Origin: Streptomyces djakartensis | GTDB taxonomy: Bacteria > Actinomycetota > Actinomycetes > Streptomycetales > Streptomycetaceae | Reading direction: 5' to 3' | Length of the DNA: 64,000 bases | Assembly: GCF_014651075.1 (NCBI RefSeq) | Contig: NZ_BMWE01000001.1 | Location: 372,001-436,000, forward strand | In this document: piece after piece, positions 53,063-61,893 of the stretch | Layout: each line of letters starts with the position of its first letter | Position numbering within the stretch: the stretch's first letter is position 1 | Notes under the pieces: model-generated | The model's input: only the letters and a program-made list of their open reading frames with translations | What the model was told of the DNA's origin: nothing | The model's database searches: none | Program-made: the position numbers and the translations under genes

Positions 53063-53071
53063 CTGTCCACA
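53063..53071 (+). promoter_or_regulatory. near-match DnaA box
   Basis: CTGTCCACA differs from TTGTCCACA at one position. With the site at 52967 it forms a 10-bp inverted repeat (CCTGTGGACA / TGTCCACAGG) about 90 bp apart, in the region between glpD and the dehydrogenase homologue. Confidence 0.35.
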
Positions 53072-53120
53072 GGGCTTGCGAACCTGTCCCACTTCGGCTA
53101 CCGGGAAGGACGGCCACGCC

Positions 53121-54329
53121 GTGCCCGCAGATCTCGCCGTCATCGGACTCGGCCCGTACGGCCTGCCCCTGGCCCAGGCCGCGGTCGCCGCCGGCATCCC
53201 CACCATCGGCTACCGGACCGGCCACGAAGCCGGCTCGCTGAGCCCCGCCGAACAACGCCGGATGCTCTCGGGGGGCTTCCGGCCGGCCACGAACGCCGCC
53301 GAGCTCGGCCGGGTGCGCACCGCGGTCATCTGCGCACCGACCCCGCGGGGCGCGGACGGCGGGCTCGACCTGACCCAGGTGGAGGCCGCCGGCCGCACCC
53401 TCTCCGCCCATCTGCGGCCGCACACCACCGTGATCCTCGAGTCCCCCGTCCATCCGGGCACGACGGAGGGATTCCTCCGTCCGCTGCTCGAGGAGGGCTC
53501 CGGGCTGCGCGCGGGCCGCGACTTCCACCTGGCCTACTCCCCCAGCCGGGTCGACCCCGGAAACCGGGACTTCACCCCCGCCAACACCCCCCAGGTCATC
53601 GGCGGCCTCACCCCGGCCTGCACCGAGTCGGCCGCCGCCTTCTACGGACGGCTCACCGACAAGGTGGTACGCGCCCGGGGGCCCCGGGAAGCGGAGACCG
53701 TGCAGCTGCTGGAGACCAACTACCGGCACGTCAACATCGCCCTCGTCAACGAGATGGCCGTCCTCTGCCACGACCTCGGCGTCGACCTGTGGGACGTCGT
53801 GCGCTGCGCGGAGACCAAGCCGTTCGGCTTCGAGGCCTTCCGCCCCGGCCCCGGCGTCGGCGGCCACACCGTCCCCCAGGACCTCACCGGCCACGGCGGC
53901 CGCGGCCTGCGCATGGTGGAACTCGCCCAGCAGGTCAACAGCCGCATGCCCGGCTACGTCGTCCAGCGCGCCGCCACGCTTCTCAACGAGCACGGCAAGT
54001 CGGCCCGGGGCGCGCGCGTGCTCCTCCTGGGCGTCACCTACAAGCCCGACCTCGCCGACCTCCAGGACACCCCGGCCCACGAGGTCGCTCTGCGCCTGAT
54101 GGAACTGGGCGCCTCGGTCAGCTACCACGACCCGTACGTCCCCGCCTGGAGCGTCCTCGACCGCCCCGTCCCCCGCGCGGACTCCCTCTACGAGGCAGCC
54201 GCCGACGCGGACCTGACCGTCCTGCTCCAACAGCACCGCACGTACGACCTCCAGGGCCTGTCGGTGAAGGCCCAGCTGCTGCTGGACACGCGGGGGGCGA
54301 CGCCCACGGGGGCGGCGCACCGGTTGTGA
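53121..54329 (+). CDS. nucleotide-sugar dehydrogenase homologue lacking the catalytic Cys
   Basis: A 402-residue relative of UDP-glucose and UDP-ManNAc dehydrogenases. The Rossmann start ADLAVIGLGPYGLPLAQAA and the central domain (YSPSRVDPGNRDFTPANTPQ) are clear, and the C-terminal domain is LLGVTYKPDLADLQDTPAHE. In active enzymes the motif GVGGHCIP carries the catalytic Cys; here it reads GVGGHTVPQD, with Thr in its place. Thus the two-step oxidation is probably lost or altered. The GTG start at 53121 has AAGGA upstream. Possible role in surface polysaccharide synthesis is only inferred. Confidence 0.8.
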   Translation: MPADLAVIGLGPYGLPLAQAAVAAGIPTIGYRTGHEAGSLSPAEQRRMLSGGFRPATNAAELGRVRTAVICAPTPRGADGGLDLTQVEAAGRTLSAHLRPHTTVILESPVHPGTTEGFLRPLLEEGSGLRAGRDFHLAYSPSRVDPGNRDFTPANTPQVIGGLTPACTESAAAFYGRLTDKVVRARGPREAETVQLLETNYRHVNIALVNEMAVLCHDLGVDLWDVVRCAETKPFGFEAFRPGPGVGGHTVPQDLTGHGGRGLRMVELAQQVNSRMPGYVVQRAATLLNEHGKSARGARVLLLGVTYKPDLADLQDTPAHEVALRLMELGASVSYHDPYVPAWSVLDRPVPRADSLYEAAADADLTVLLQQHRTYDLQGLSVKAQLLLDTRGATPTGAAHRL

Positions 54330-54405
54330 AGGGGGCGCGCGGGGTGGGTGACCACCCTGGGCTGGTGGCATACGGCGCGCGGCGCGGGTACCTTACGGAA
54401 CAGGT

Positions 54406-54439
54406 GGAGCCCACCGCAGTGGCCACTGCAGCGGGCTCC
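54406..54439. repeat. nested hairpin after the dehydrogenase homologue
   Basis: GGAGCCC (54406-54412) pairs with GGGCTCC (54433-54439) around an inner perfect palindrome GCAGTGGCCACTGC (54416-54429). A likely terminator or part of a small structured RNA. A TACCTT sequence lies upstream at 54389-54394. Confidence 0.55.
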
Positions 54440-54446
54440 TGGCGAT

Positions 54447-54506
54447 TCACGGAGTGTCCACCCCTAGGTCGTATAGGGGTGGCCGCTTCATCGCCCGTAG
54501 ATCCAC
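54447..54506 (-). CDS. tiny ORF, 19 residues (MDLRAMKRPPLYDLGVDTP)
   Basis: GTG start at 54506, preceded by GGAGGAG at a spacing near 8 nt, a strong ribosome binding site. It overlaps the end of the upstream 38-residue ORF (stop at 54488). A 9-bp perfect hairpin (54458-54482) lies within its codons. No family is known to me. It could be a regulatory peptide or a chance reading; the ribosome binding site is the main support. Confidence 0.35.
   Translation of the reverse strand: MDLRAMKRPPLYDLGVDTP
54458..54482. repeat. 9-bp perfect hairpin in the tiny-ORF region
   Basis: CCACCCCTA (54458-54466) pairs with TAGGGGTGG (54474-54482) around a 7-nt loop. It overlaps the coding region of the 19-residue ORF on the minus strand. 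It may be a terminator for plus-strand transcription. Confidence 0.6.
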
Positions 54507-54604
54507 AAGACACACCTCCTCCGGAACTTGACCAGCCTCAGCCAGTACTGAGCCAGCCGAAGCCGGATGCGGTCCCGACGGGTGGGCTTGCGGTGACGGC
54601 CCAT
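54488..54604 (-). CDS. tiny strongly basic ORF, 38 residues
   Basis: ATG at 54604 preceded by GGAAGGGGGC, stop TGA at 54488. It starts MGRHRKPTRRDRIRLRLAQY and has 12 Arg, 2 Lys and 1 His in 38 residues, with aromatic and Leu residues toward its end, so it is highly cationic and partly amphipathic. The following ORF starts inside it. It resembles a membrane-active or nucleic-acid-binding small protein by composition only. Confidence 0.4.
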   Translation of the reverse strand: MGRHRKPTRRDRIRLRLAQYWLRLVKFRRRCVLWIYGR

Positions 54605-54843
54605 GGGCACGCCCCCTTCCACGACGCCACCCATTGGCCCGGTAGGCGGCACGTTGGAGTTCGGGCCGGGCCCCGAGGGCGGGGTCCGGAACCGTGTCCT
54701 TGGAAGGGGGCGCCCCAGACAACCGGGTCGCCGATCACGGACATTACCGCCCCACTACGCCCGTTCGGCCCACATTCGCCCCGAACGCAACCACGCGCCC
54801 CTGCCTCACAACCCGCCCCCACCCAGCGCACCTCCAGGCACGC

Positions 54844-54887
54844 AAAAGGGCCGGCCGCCCCACCCGCAGGGGGAGTGACCGGCCCTT
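54844..54887 (-). terminator. factor-independent terminator of guaB3
   Basis: AAGGGCCGG (54846-54854) and CCGGCCCTT (54879-54887) flank a 24-nt loop; on the minus strand the stem ends in CCCTTTT, the T-run of a leftward terminator. It lies 16 bp past the guaB3 stop. Confidence 0.7.
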
Positions 54888-54902
54888 CCAGCGCCGTGAG
54901 GC

Positions 54903-56027
54903 CTACCGCCGGTGCTGTGAGTCCGCCACCGTCACCTCGACCCGCTGGAACTCCTTGAGCTCGCTGTAGCCGGTCGTGGCCATGGCGCGGCGGAGAGCGC
55001 CGAAGAAGTTCATCGAGCCGTCGGGGGTGTGGGACGGGCCCGTGAGGATCTCCTCGATGGTGCCAACGGTGCCGAGGGCGACCTTCTTGCCGCGCGGCAG
55101 CTCCTCGTTCACCGCCTCCATGCCCCAGTGGTGGCCCTTGCCCGGACCGTCGGTGGCACGGGCCAGCGGGGAGCCCATCATCACCGCGTCGGCGCCGCAG
55201 GCGATCGCCTTGGGCAGGTCGCCGGACCAGCCGACTCCGCCGTCCGCGATCACGTGCACGTACCGGCCGCCCGACTCGTCCATGTAGTCACGGCGGGCCG
55301 CCGCCACATCGGCGACAGCCGTGGCCATCGGCACCTGGATGCCCAGCACGTTGCGCGTGGTGTGCGCGGCGCCGCCGCCGAAGCCGACCAGCACACCGGC
55401 CGCGCCGGTGCGCATCAGGTGCAGCGCCGCGGTGTACGTGGCGCAGCCGCCGACGATCACCGGGACGTCGAGCTCGTAGATGAACTGCTTCAGGTTCAGC
55501 GGCTCGTGCGAGGACGAGACGTGCTCCGCCGACACCGTCGTGCCGCGGATGACGAAGATGTCGACGCCCGCGTCCACGACGGCCTTGGAGAACTGGGCCG
55601 TGCGCTGCGGGGAGAGCGCGGCGGCCGTGACCACGCCCGAGTCGCGCACCTCCTTGATGCGGGCACCGATCAGCTCCTCCTTGATCGGCGCGGCGTAGAT
55701 CTCCTGCAGGCGCCGGGTGGCGGTCTCCGCGTCCAGTTCGGCGACCTCGTCGAGCAGCGGCTGCGGGTCCTCGTGGCGCGTCCACAGGCCCTCGAGGTTC
55801 AGCACGCCGAGGCCGCCGAGTTCGCCGATGCGGATCGCGGTGGCCGGGGAGACGACCGAGTCCATGGGGGCGGCCAGGAACGGCAGCTCGAAGCGGTAGG
55901 CGTCGATCTGCCAGGCGATCGAGACCTCCTTCGGGTCCCGGGTCCGGCGGCTGGGGACGACGGCGATGTCGTCGAAGGCGTACGCCCGGCGGCCGCGCTT
56001 GCCGCGCCCGATCTCGATCTCAGTCAC
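54903..56027 (-). CDS. guaB3: IMP dehydrogenase-like protein GuaB3
   Basis: A 374-residue (beta/alpha)8 barrel of the IMPDH/GMP-reductase superfamily, without the CBS domains of GuaB. The catalytic Cys of IMPDH (in GPGSICTTR) is absent; the equivalent loop reads GFGGGAAHTTR. The barrel motifs IADGGVGWSGDLPKAI and MGSPLAR are conserved. It is a homologue of mycobacterial GuaB3, of debated function. The GTG at 56027 has AAAGG upstream. It is immediately 3' of guaB on the same strand, behind a terminator. Confidence 0.9.
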   Translation of the reverse strand: MTEIEIGRGKRGRRAYAFDDIAVVPSRRTRDPKEVSIAWQIDAYRFELPFLAAPMDSVVSPATAIRIGELGGLGVLNLEGLWTRHEDPQPLLDEVAELDAETATRRLQEIYAAPIKEELIGARIKEVRDSGVVTAAALSPQRTAQFSKAVVDAGVDIFVIRGTTVSAEHVSSSHEPLNLKQFIYELDVPVIVGGCATYTAALHLMRTGAAGVLVGFGGGAAHTTRNVLGIQVPMATAVADVAAARRDYMDESGGRYVHVIADGGVGWSGDLPKAIACGADAVMMGSPLARATDGPGKGHHWGMEAVNEELPRGKKVALGTVGTIEEILTGPSHTPDGSMNFFGALRRAMATTGYSELKEFQRVEVTVADSQHRR

Positions 56028-56087
56028 GTCTGTGGCCTTTCCCTGATGCGTTTCAGCGTCTTCCAGTATCGCCGACGGGCACGACGA

Positions 56088-56117
56088 GGGCGGCCCCGGA
56101 TGCTTCCGGGGCCGCCC
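56088..56117 (-). terminator. 13-bp terminator between guaB and guaB3
   Basis: GGGCGGCCCCGGA (56088-56100) pairs perfectly with TCCGGGGCCGCCC (56105-56117) around TGCT. It lies 15 bp past the guaB stop and before guaB3's start, so guaB3 may depend on read-through or its own promoter. Confidence 0.75.
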
Positions 56118-56132
56118 CATCAGGCCTGACGC

Positions 56133-57680
<1,548 letters not shown>

Positions 57681-57787
57681 CTAACGGGAAGCGCGGCTGT
57701 CTCATTCCACGGTTCCGGCTGGCTGGGGGCTTCGTATGTTCGTACGGTAGCGGCACACCGCCCGTTCAACGAGGGGCTGCTGAAGGC

Positions 57788-58375
57788 CTACTGCTCGGCC
57801 AGGGCCCGCAACCGGCTCAGCGCCCGGTGCTGCGCCACCCGGACCGCGCCGGGTGACATTCCCAACATCTGGCCCGTCTCCTCGGCCGTGAGGCCCACCG
57901 CGATGCGCAGCAGCAGCAGTTCCCGCTGGTTCTCCGGCAGGTTGGCCAGGAGCTTCTTGGCCCATTCCGCGTCGCTGCTGAGCAGGGCGCGCTCCTCCGG
58001 GCCCAGGGAGTCGTCGGGCCGCTCCGGCATCTCGTCGGAGGGGACGGCCGTCGAGCCGGGGTGGCGCATCGCCGCGCGCTGGAGGTCGGCGACCTTGTGG
58101 GCGGCGATGGCGAAGACGAACGCCTCGAAGGGGCGCCCGGTGTCCCGGTAGCGGGGCAGCGCGAGGAGCACCGCCACGCAGACCTCCTGGGCCAGGTCCT
58201 CCACGAAGTGCCGGGCGTCGCCCGGAAGGCGGGACAGACGGGTGCGGCAGTAGCGCAGGGCCAAGGGATGGACGCGGGCGAGCAGATCGTGCGTGGCCTG
58301 CTCGTCCCCGTCGACGGCGCGGTGGACGAGCGCGCCGATCGCCCCTTGGGCATGGACCGCCTCGTCGTCGCGCAT
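57788..58375 (-). CDS. shbA: ECF-type sigma factor ShbA (SigDC-like)
   Basis: A 195-residue sigma factor with regions 2 ([20 protein letters not shown], then [16 protein letters not shown]) and 4 ([20 protein letters not shown] and [20 protein letters not shown]). It closely resembles ShbA, which drives hrdB transcription. The start is placed at ATG 58375 before [10 protein letters not shown]; a longer reading from 58465 has a good GGAGG upstream and cannot be excluded (it would add 30 residues). It is followed by guaB, and bldM lies upstream on the same strand; bldM has its own terminator (58731-58754). Confidence 0.85.
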   Translation of the reverse strand: MRDDEAVHAQGAIGALVHRAVDGDEQATHDLLARVHPLALRYCRTRLSRLPGDARHFVEDLAQEVCVAVLLALPRYRDTGRPFEAFVFAIAAHKVADLQRAAMRHPGSTAVPSDEMPERPDDSLGPEERALLSSDAEWAKKLLANLPENQRELLLLRIAVGLTAEETGQMLGMSPGAVRVAQHRALSRLRALAEQ

Positions 58376-58730
58376 CGGTCCATGGTGCCTTGCGGCCGTC
58401 GGACCCGTGGCGCCACGCCCGTTGTTGTGCACCGAAGCGTTATGAGCAGGTGCGCCGGAACTCATCGCCTGCGCCCTCCCCTTCCGCTCGACCGACTCGT
58501 CCCCGAGGAACTCCACACCCTCAAGGATGCGGCATCAGCCGCGAAACGAGCAGCGGGCACCCGATGGCCCCCCGGCCCGCCCCCGCCCACCTGGCATTCC
58601 GTACCCTCGCCACGCCACGGGCGGTCGCCCCTGGAGCCCGCCGTGCGGATCAGCCCGGGGACGCGCGGCCTCGCGGGCGCGCTCCCGAGCTCTCGGCGTC
58701 GCCAGGGCAGGGCGTGTGGGTCCGGCTCAC

Positions 58731-58754
58731 GCGGGGGCATCCTCATGCCCCCGC
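58731..58754 (-). terminator. terminator of bldM
   Basis: GCGGGGGCAT (58731-58740) pairs with ATGCCCCCGC (58745-58754) around a 4-nt loop, 57 bp past the bldM stop. A strong GC-rich hairpin separating bldM from shbA. Confidence 0.7.
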
Positions 58755-58810
58755 CCACCGGCGCCGGCACCATGCCGTCAGGATCCGCGGCCTGATCCGT
58801 ACGACAGGCC

Positions 58811-59422
58811 CTAGCGCACCAGGCCCCATCGGAAGCCGAGCGCCACGGCGTGGGCCCGGTCGGAGGCGCCGAGCTTCTTGAACAGGCGCCGGGCGTGCGT
58901 TTTGACGGTGTCCTCGGAGAGGAACAGCTCACGGCCGATCTCCGCGTTCGAACGGCCGTGGCTCATGCCTTCGAGGACCTGGATCTCACGCGCTGTGAGC
59001 GTCGGCGCGGCACCCATCTCGGCCGAGCGCAGCCGGCGCGGGGCGAGCCGCCAGGTCGGGTCGGCCAGGGCCTGCGTCACCGTCGCGCGGAGCTCCGCGC
59101 GTGAGGCGTCCTTGTGCAGATAACCGCGGGCCCCGGCGGCGACCGCGAGGGCCACACCGTCCAGGTCCTCGGCGACGGTGAGCATGATGATGCGCGCACC
59201 GGGGTCGGCGGACAGCAGCCGCCGGACCGTCTCGACGCCGCCCAGGCCGGGCATGCGTACGTCCATCAGAATCAGGTCCGAGCGGTCGGCCCCCCAGCGG
59301 CGGAGGACTTCCTCGCCGTTGGCCGCCGTCGTCACGCGCTCTACGCCGGGCACGGTCGCGACCGCACGACGGAGCGCCTCTCGGGCAAGCGGGGAGTCGT
59401 CGCAGACGAGGACGGAAGTCAT
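58811..59422 (-). CDS. bldM: BldM, orphan response regulator of sporulation
   Basis: A 203-residue FixJ/LuxR-type regulator. The receiver acidic pair is D8-D9 in CDDSPLAREALR, and the phosphoacceptor position is D54 in LILMDVRMPG, although BldM is known to act without phosphorylation. The C-terminal helix-turn-helix is LTAREIQVLEGMSHGRSNAE with VKTHARRLFKKLG. BldM controls aerial hyphae and spore formation, alone or with WhiI. A sigma-BldN promoter lies upstream (59545-59572). It is followed by the terminator at 58731. Confidence 0.96.
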   Translation of the reverse strand: MTSVLVCDDSPLAREALRRAVATVPGVERVTTAANGEEVLRRWGADRSDLILMDVRMPGLGGVETVRRLLSADPGARIIMLTVAEDLDGVALAVAAGARGYLHKDASRAELRATVTQALADPTWRLAPRRLRSAEMGAAPTLTAREIQVLEGMSHGRSNAEIGRELFLSEDTVKTHARRLFKKLGASDRAHAVALGFRWGLVR

Positions 59423-59801
59423 GACCGCCCTCCGCAGCTGATGCGCGTCACCTTGAGCCTCCAGGCTGGTACGAAATCGTCACCTGTGCGGTCGACCGTC
59501 TCGGACGCCCGTCCGAGCGCTGGTTCATCAACCGCCTCGCACTCTCAACGACGGTCACTCGAAAGAGTTACGGGGTCGGCTGCCATCTTCGGCACTCTAC
59601 GTGAGGGGGCGGACACGGTGCAGATATGCGCAGCGGACCCTCGAACTTTCATCACAACCTATGCCCCATTTAGACCCATTTCTTCCGCTTTGCCAGTGTC
59701 TGGAGCTAGATTCGCAATGAGTCATATTTTCATCTCCTTAGATCGTAGTTGTACGGTCGTGGACACCGGATCCGCCCAGAACGGCTACAAGGGGTCACGT
59801 A
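59423..59801. other. bldM-whiD divergent control region
   Basis: 379 bp without a gene. It contains the sigma-BldN promoter for bldM and, on the whiD side, an AT-rich stretch (about 59650-59760: ACCTATGCCCCATTTAGACC and ATATTTTCATCTCCTTAGATC) unusual for this GC content. A whiD promoter must lie here but its elements could not be fixed by eye. Confidence 0.6.
59545..59572 (-). promoter_or_regulatory. sigma-BldN-type promoter of bldM
   Basis: On the minus strand CGTAAC (59572-59567), 16 bp, CGTTGA (59550-59545) is an exact match to the CGTAAC-N16-CGTTGA consensus of the ECF sigma factor BldN, the known activator of bldM. The transcript would start near 59537, about 115 nt before the ATG at 59422. 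Confidence 0.85.
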
Positions 59802-60131
59802 ATGGCAGATTTCTCCCGCCTTCCCGGACCGAACGCGGACCTGTGGGACTGGCAGTTGCTGGCTGCCTGTCGCGGGGTGGACAGCTCACTCTTCTTCCAT
59901 CCGGAGGGTGAGCGCGGTGCGGCTCGGAGCGCTCGCGAGAACTCGGCCAAAGAGGTCTGCATGAGGTGCCCGGTACGCGCCGAGTGCGCCGCCCACGCGC
60001 TCGCGGTACGTGAGCCGTACGGCGTGTGGGGCGGACTGACCGAGGACGAGCGCGAAGAGCTCATGGGGCGGGCGCGCAACCGGCTGGTGTCGGCGTCGAC
60101 ATCGAGCGGGCACGCCGCCTCGAACAACTGA
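59802..60131 (+). CDS. whiD: WhiD, Fe-S WhiB-family sporulation regulator
   Basis: A 109-residue WhiB-like protein. The four cluster-binding cysteines are C23, C53, C56 and C62 (AACRGVD and EVCMRCPVRAEC), followed by the GVWGG turn in PYGVWGGLTEDERE. These bind a [4Fe-4S] cluster and contact sigma factor HrdB. WhiD is needed for mature spores. AAGGGG lies before the ATG. It is divergent from bldM and followed by its own terminator. Confidence 0.97.
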   Translation: MADFSRLPGPNADLWDWQLLAACRGVDSSLFFHPEGERGAARSARENSAKEVCMRCPVRAECAAHALAVREPYGVWGGLTEDEREELMGRARNRLVSASTSSGHAASNN

Positions 60132-60151
60132 AGGAACGTTTCTGCTAGAGA

Positions 60152-60179
60152 GGCACGCGCATGCGTGCCGTTGGTTTTT
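60152..60179 (+). terminator. factor-independent terminator of whiD
   Basis: GGCACGC (60152-60158) pairs with GCGTGCC (60163-60169) around GCAT and is followed by GTTGGTTTTT. A classic terminator 21 bp past the whiD stop. Confidence 0.85.
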
Positions 60180-60198
60180 GGCAGCGGGCCCGCCGACG

Positions 60199-61095
60199 TC
60201 AGCGGCTCGCTGCCCGCGCCAGCTGGTCGAGCGTCGCCGCCACCGCCGGGACCTGGGCGAGGTCGGGCAGGGTGAGTGCGACGATCTCCCGTCGCACCGC
60301 TGGTTCCAGCGTCACCGTCCGCACGCCCCGCGGGCGGACGGACTCGACGGCCAGCTGGGGCAGCACGGCCACCCCCAGGCCGGCGCCGACCAGGCCGGCG
60401 ACCGCGGGGTAGTCGTCGGTCGCGAAGTCGATGCGCGGAGTGAAGCCGGCCGCCGCGCACACCTCGACCAACTGTCCGCGGCAGCGCGGGCAGCCCGCGA
60501 TCCACGGCTCCCGGGCGAGTTCGCCGATGGCGACGGACCCCGCGCCCGCGAGCCGGTGCCGGTCCGGCACGAGGGCGACGAGCCGGTCCGACAGCAGCGG
60601 CCGTACGACGAGGTCGTCCCACTCCTCGGCGCCCGCCGCCCCCTCGTAGCGGAAGGCGAGCGCCACGTCGCAGTCGCCCTCGCGCAGCATGCCGACCGAC
60701 GCGGGCGGTTCGGCCTCCTCGAGGAAGACGCGGGTGCCGGGGTGGGCGTCGCGCAGGGCGGCGAGGGCCGTCGGCACGAGGGTGGAGCTGCCGCTGGGGA
60801 AGGAGACGAGCCGGACCCGGCCCGCACGCAGCCCGGCGATGGCCGCGACCTCCTCCTCCGCGGCCGTGAGCCCGGCGAGGATCCCGGCGGCGTGCCGCAC
60901 CAGGGCCTCCCCGGCCTGGGTCAGACGCATCTCGCGTCCCGTGCGGATCAGCAGAGGGGTGCCGACGGACGCTTCCAGGGCCTTCATCTGCTGACTGACC
61001 GCGGGCTGGGTGCAGCCCAGCTCGCGCCCCGCGGCGGAGAAGGAGCCGGTGGCGGCGACGGCACGCAGTACACGGAGATGACGGGCTTCGATCAC
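60199..61095 (-). CDS. LysR family transcriptional regulator
   Basis: A 298-residue LysR regulator from a GTG start. The helix-turn-helix is TGSFSAAGRELGCTQPAVSQ followed by MKALEASVGTPLLIRTGREM. The C-terminal effector domain includes RVRLVSFPSGSSTLVP and GVAVLPQLAVES. It is divergent from the MOSC protein with only 79 bp between starts, so it probably regulates that gene and itself. Confidence 0.92.
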   Translation of the reverse strand: MIEARHLRVLRAVAATGSFSAAGRELGCTQPAVSQQMKALEASVGTPLLIRTGREMRLTQAGEALVRHAAGILAGLTAAEEEVAAIAGLRAGRVRLVSFPSGSSTLVPTALAALRDAHPGTRVFLEEAEPPASVGMLREGDCDVALAFRYEGAAGAEEWDDLVVRPLLSDRLVALVPDRHRLAGAGSVAIGELAREPWIAGCPRCRGQLVEVCAAAGFTPRIDFATDDYPAVAGLVGAGLGVAVLPQLAVESVRPRGVRTVTLEPAVRREIVALTLPDLAQVPAVAATLDQLARAASR

Positions 61096-61174
61096 CCTTC
61101 GAGGATAAGGGGCCCTTTGCCCCTGCCCCGGAAAGTGCGTCGCCACTTTGAGGCCGTTCCTCTACCGTGCGGGC

Positions 61175-61843
61175 ATGAGGCTCTTATCTGTGAATCTGGG
61201 CCGTGCCAAGGCCGTGCCCTATACGGACACCCCGGGGGGAGTGACCGGGATCGACAAGCAGCCGGTGGACGGACCCGTGCGGGTGTCCGCGCCCGGGCCC
61301 AAGGGCGTCGGCGGGAGCGGGCTGGCCGGGGACGCGGTGTGCAAGAAGGAGCACCACGGCGGCGACGACCAAGCGGTGTACGCGATGGCGCGCGAGGATC
61401 TGGACGGCTGGGAAGCGGAGCTGGGGCGGTCACTGGCGAACGGCGCGTTCGGGGAGAACCTCACGACGCAGGGCATCGACGTCTCCGGTGCCTTGATCGG
61501 CGAGCGCTGGCGCATCGGGGCCGAGGTGGTGCTGGAGATCAGCAGCGCACGGATCCCGTGCGCCACGTTCCAGGGCCACATGGCCGAGGACCGCTGGGTG
61601 AAGCGGTTCACGCAGAAGGGGGCGCCGGGTGCGTACCTGCGGGTGATCGAGCCGGGAGAGATCCGCGCCGGGGACCCGGTCGAGATCCTCCACCGCCCGG
61701 ACCACGAGGTGACGGTGGCCCTGACGTTCCGGGCGGTGACCACCGAGCGGGAGTTGCAGCCGCGGCTGCTGGCGGCGGGCGCGGCGCTGCATCCGGAGGC
61801 GCGGGAGTGGGCCCGGAAGTACACGGAGGAGTACGGAGTGTGA
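61175..61843 (+). CDS. MOSC domain-containing protein (YiiM-like)
   Basis: A 222-residue protein with the N-terminal MRLLSVNLGRAKAVPYTDTP and KKEHHGGDDQAVYAMAREDL, and the MOSC active-site region SSARIPCATFQGHM with the conserved Cys. YiiM-type proteins are linked to molybdenum cofactor or N-hydroxylated compound metabolism. Divergent from LysR, likely its target. An SDR gene follows 50 bp downstream on the same strand and may be co-transcribed. Confidence 0.9.
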   Translation: MRLLSVNLGRAKAVPYTDTPGGVTGIDKQPVDGPVRVSAPGPKGVGGSGLAGDAVCKKEHHGGDDQAVYAMAREDLDGWEAELGRSLANGAFGENLTTQGIDVSGALIGERWRIGAEVVLEISSARIPCATFQGHMAEDRWVKRFTQKGAPGAYLRVIEPGEIRAGDPVEILHRPDHEVTVALTFRAVTTERELQPRLLAAGAALHPEAREWARKYTEEYGV

Positions 61844-61893
61844 CGGGTGCTCATGAAGCGGACGCACCCACTCCAGGTCACTAACCTTCTGCC

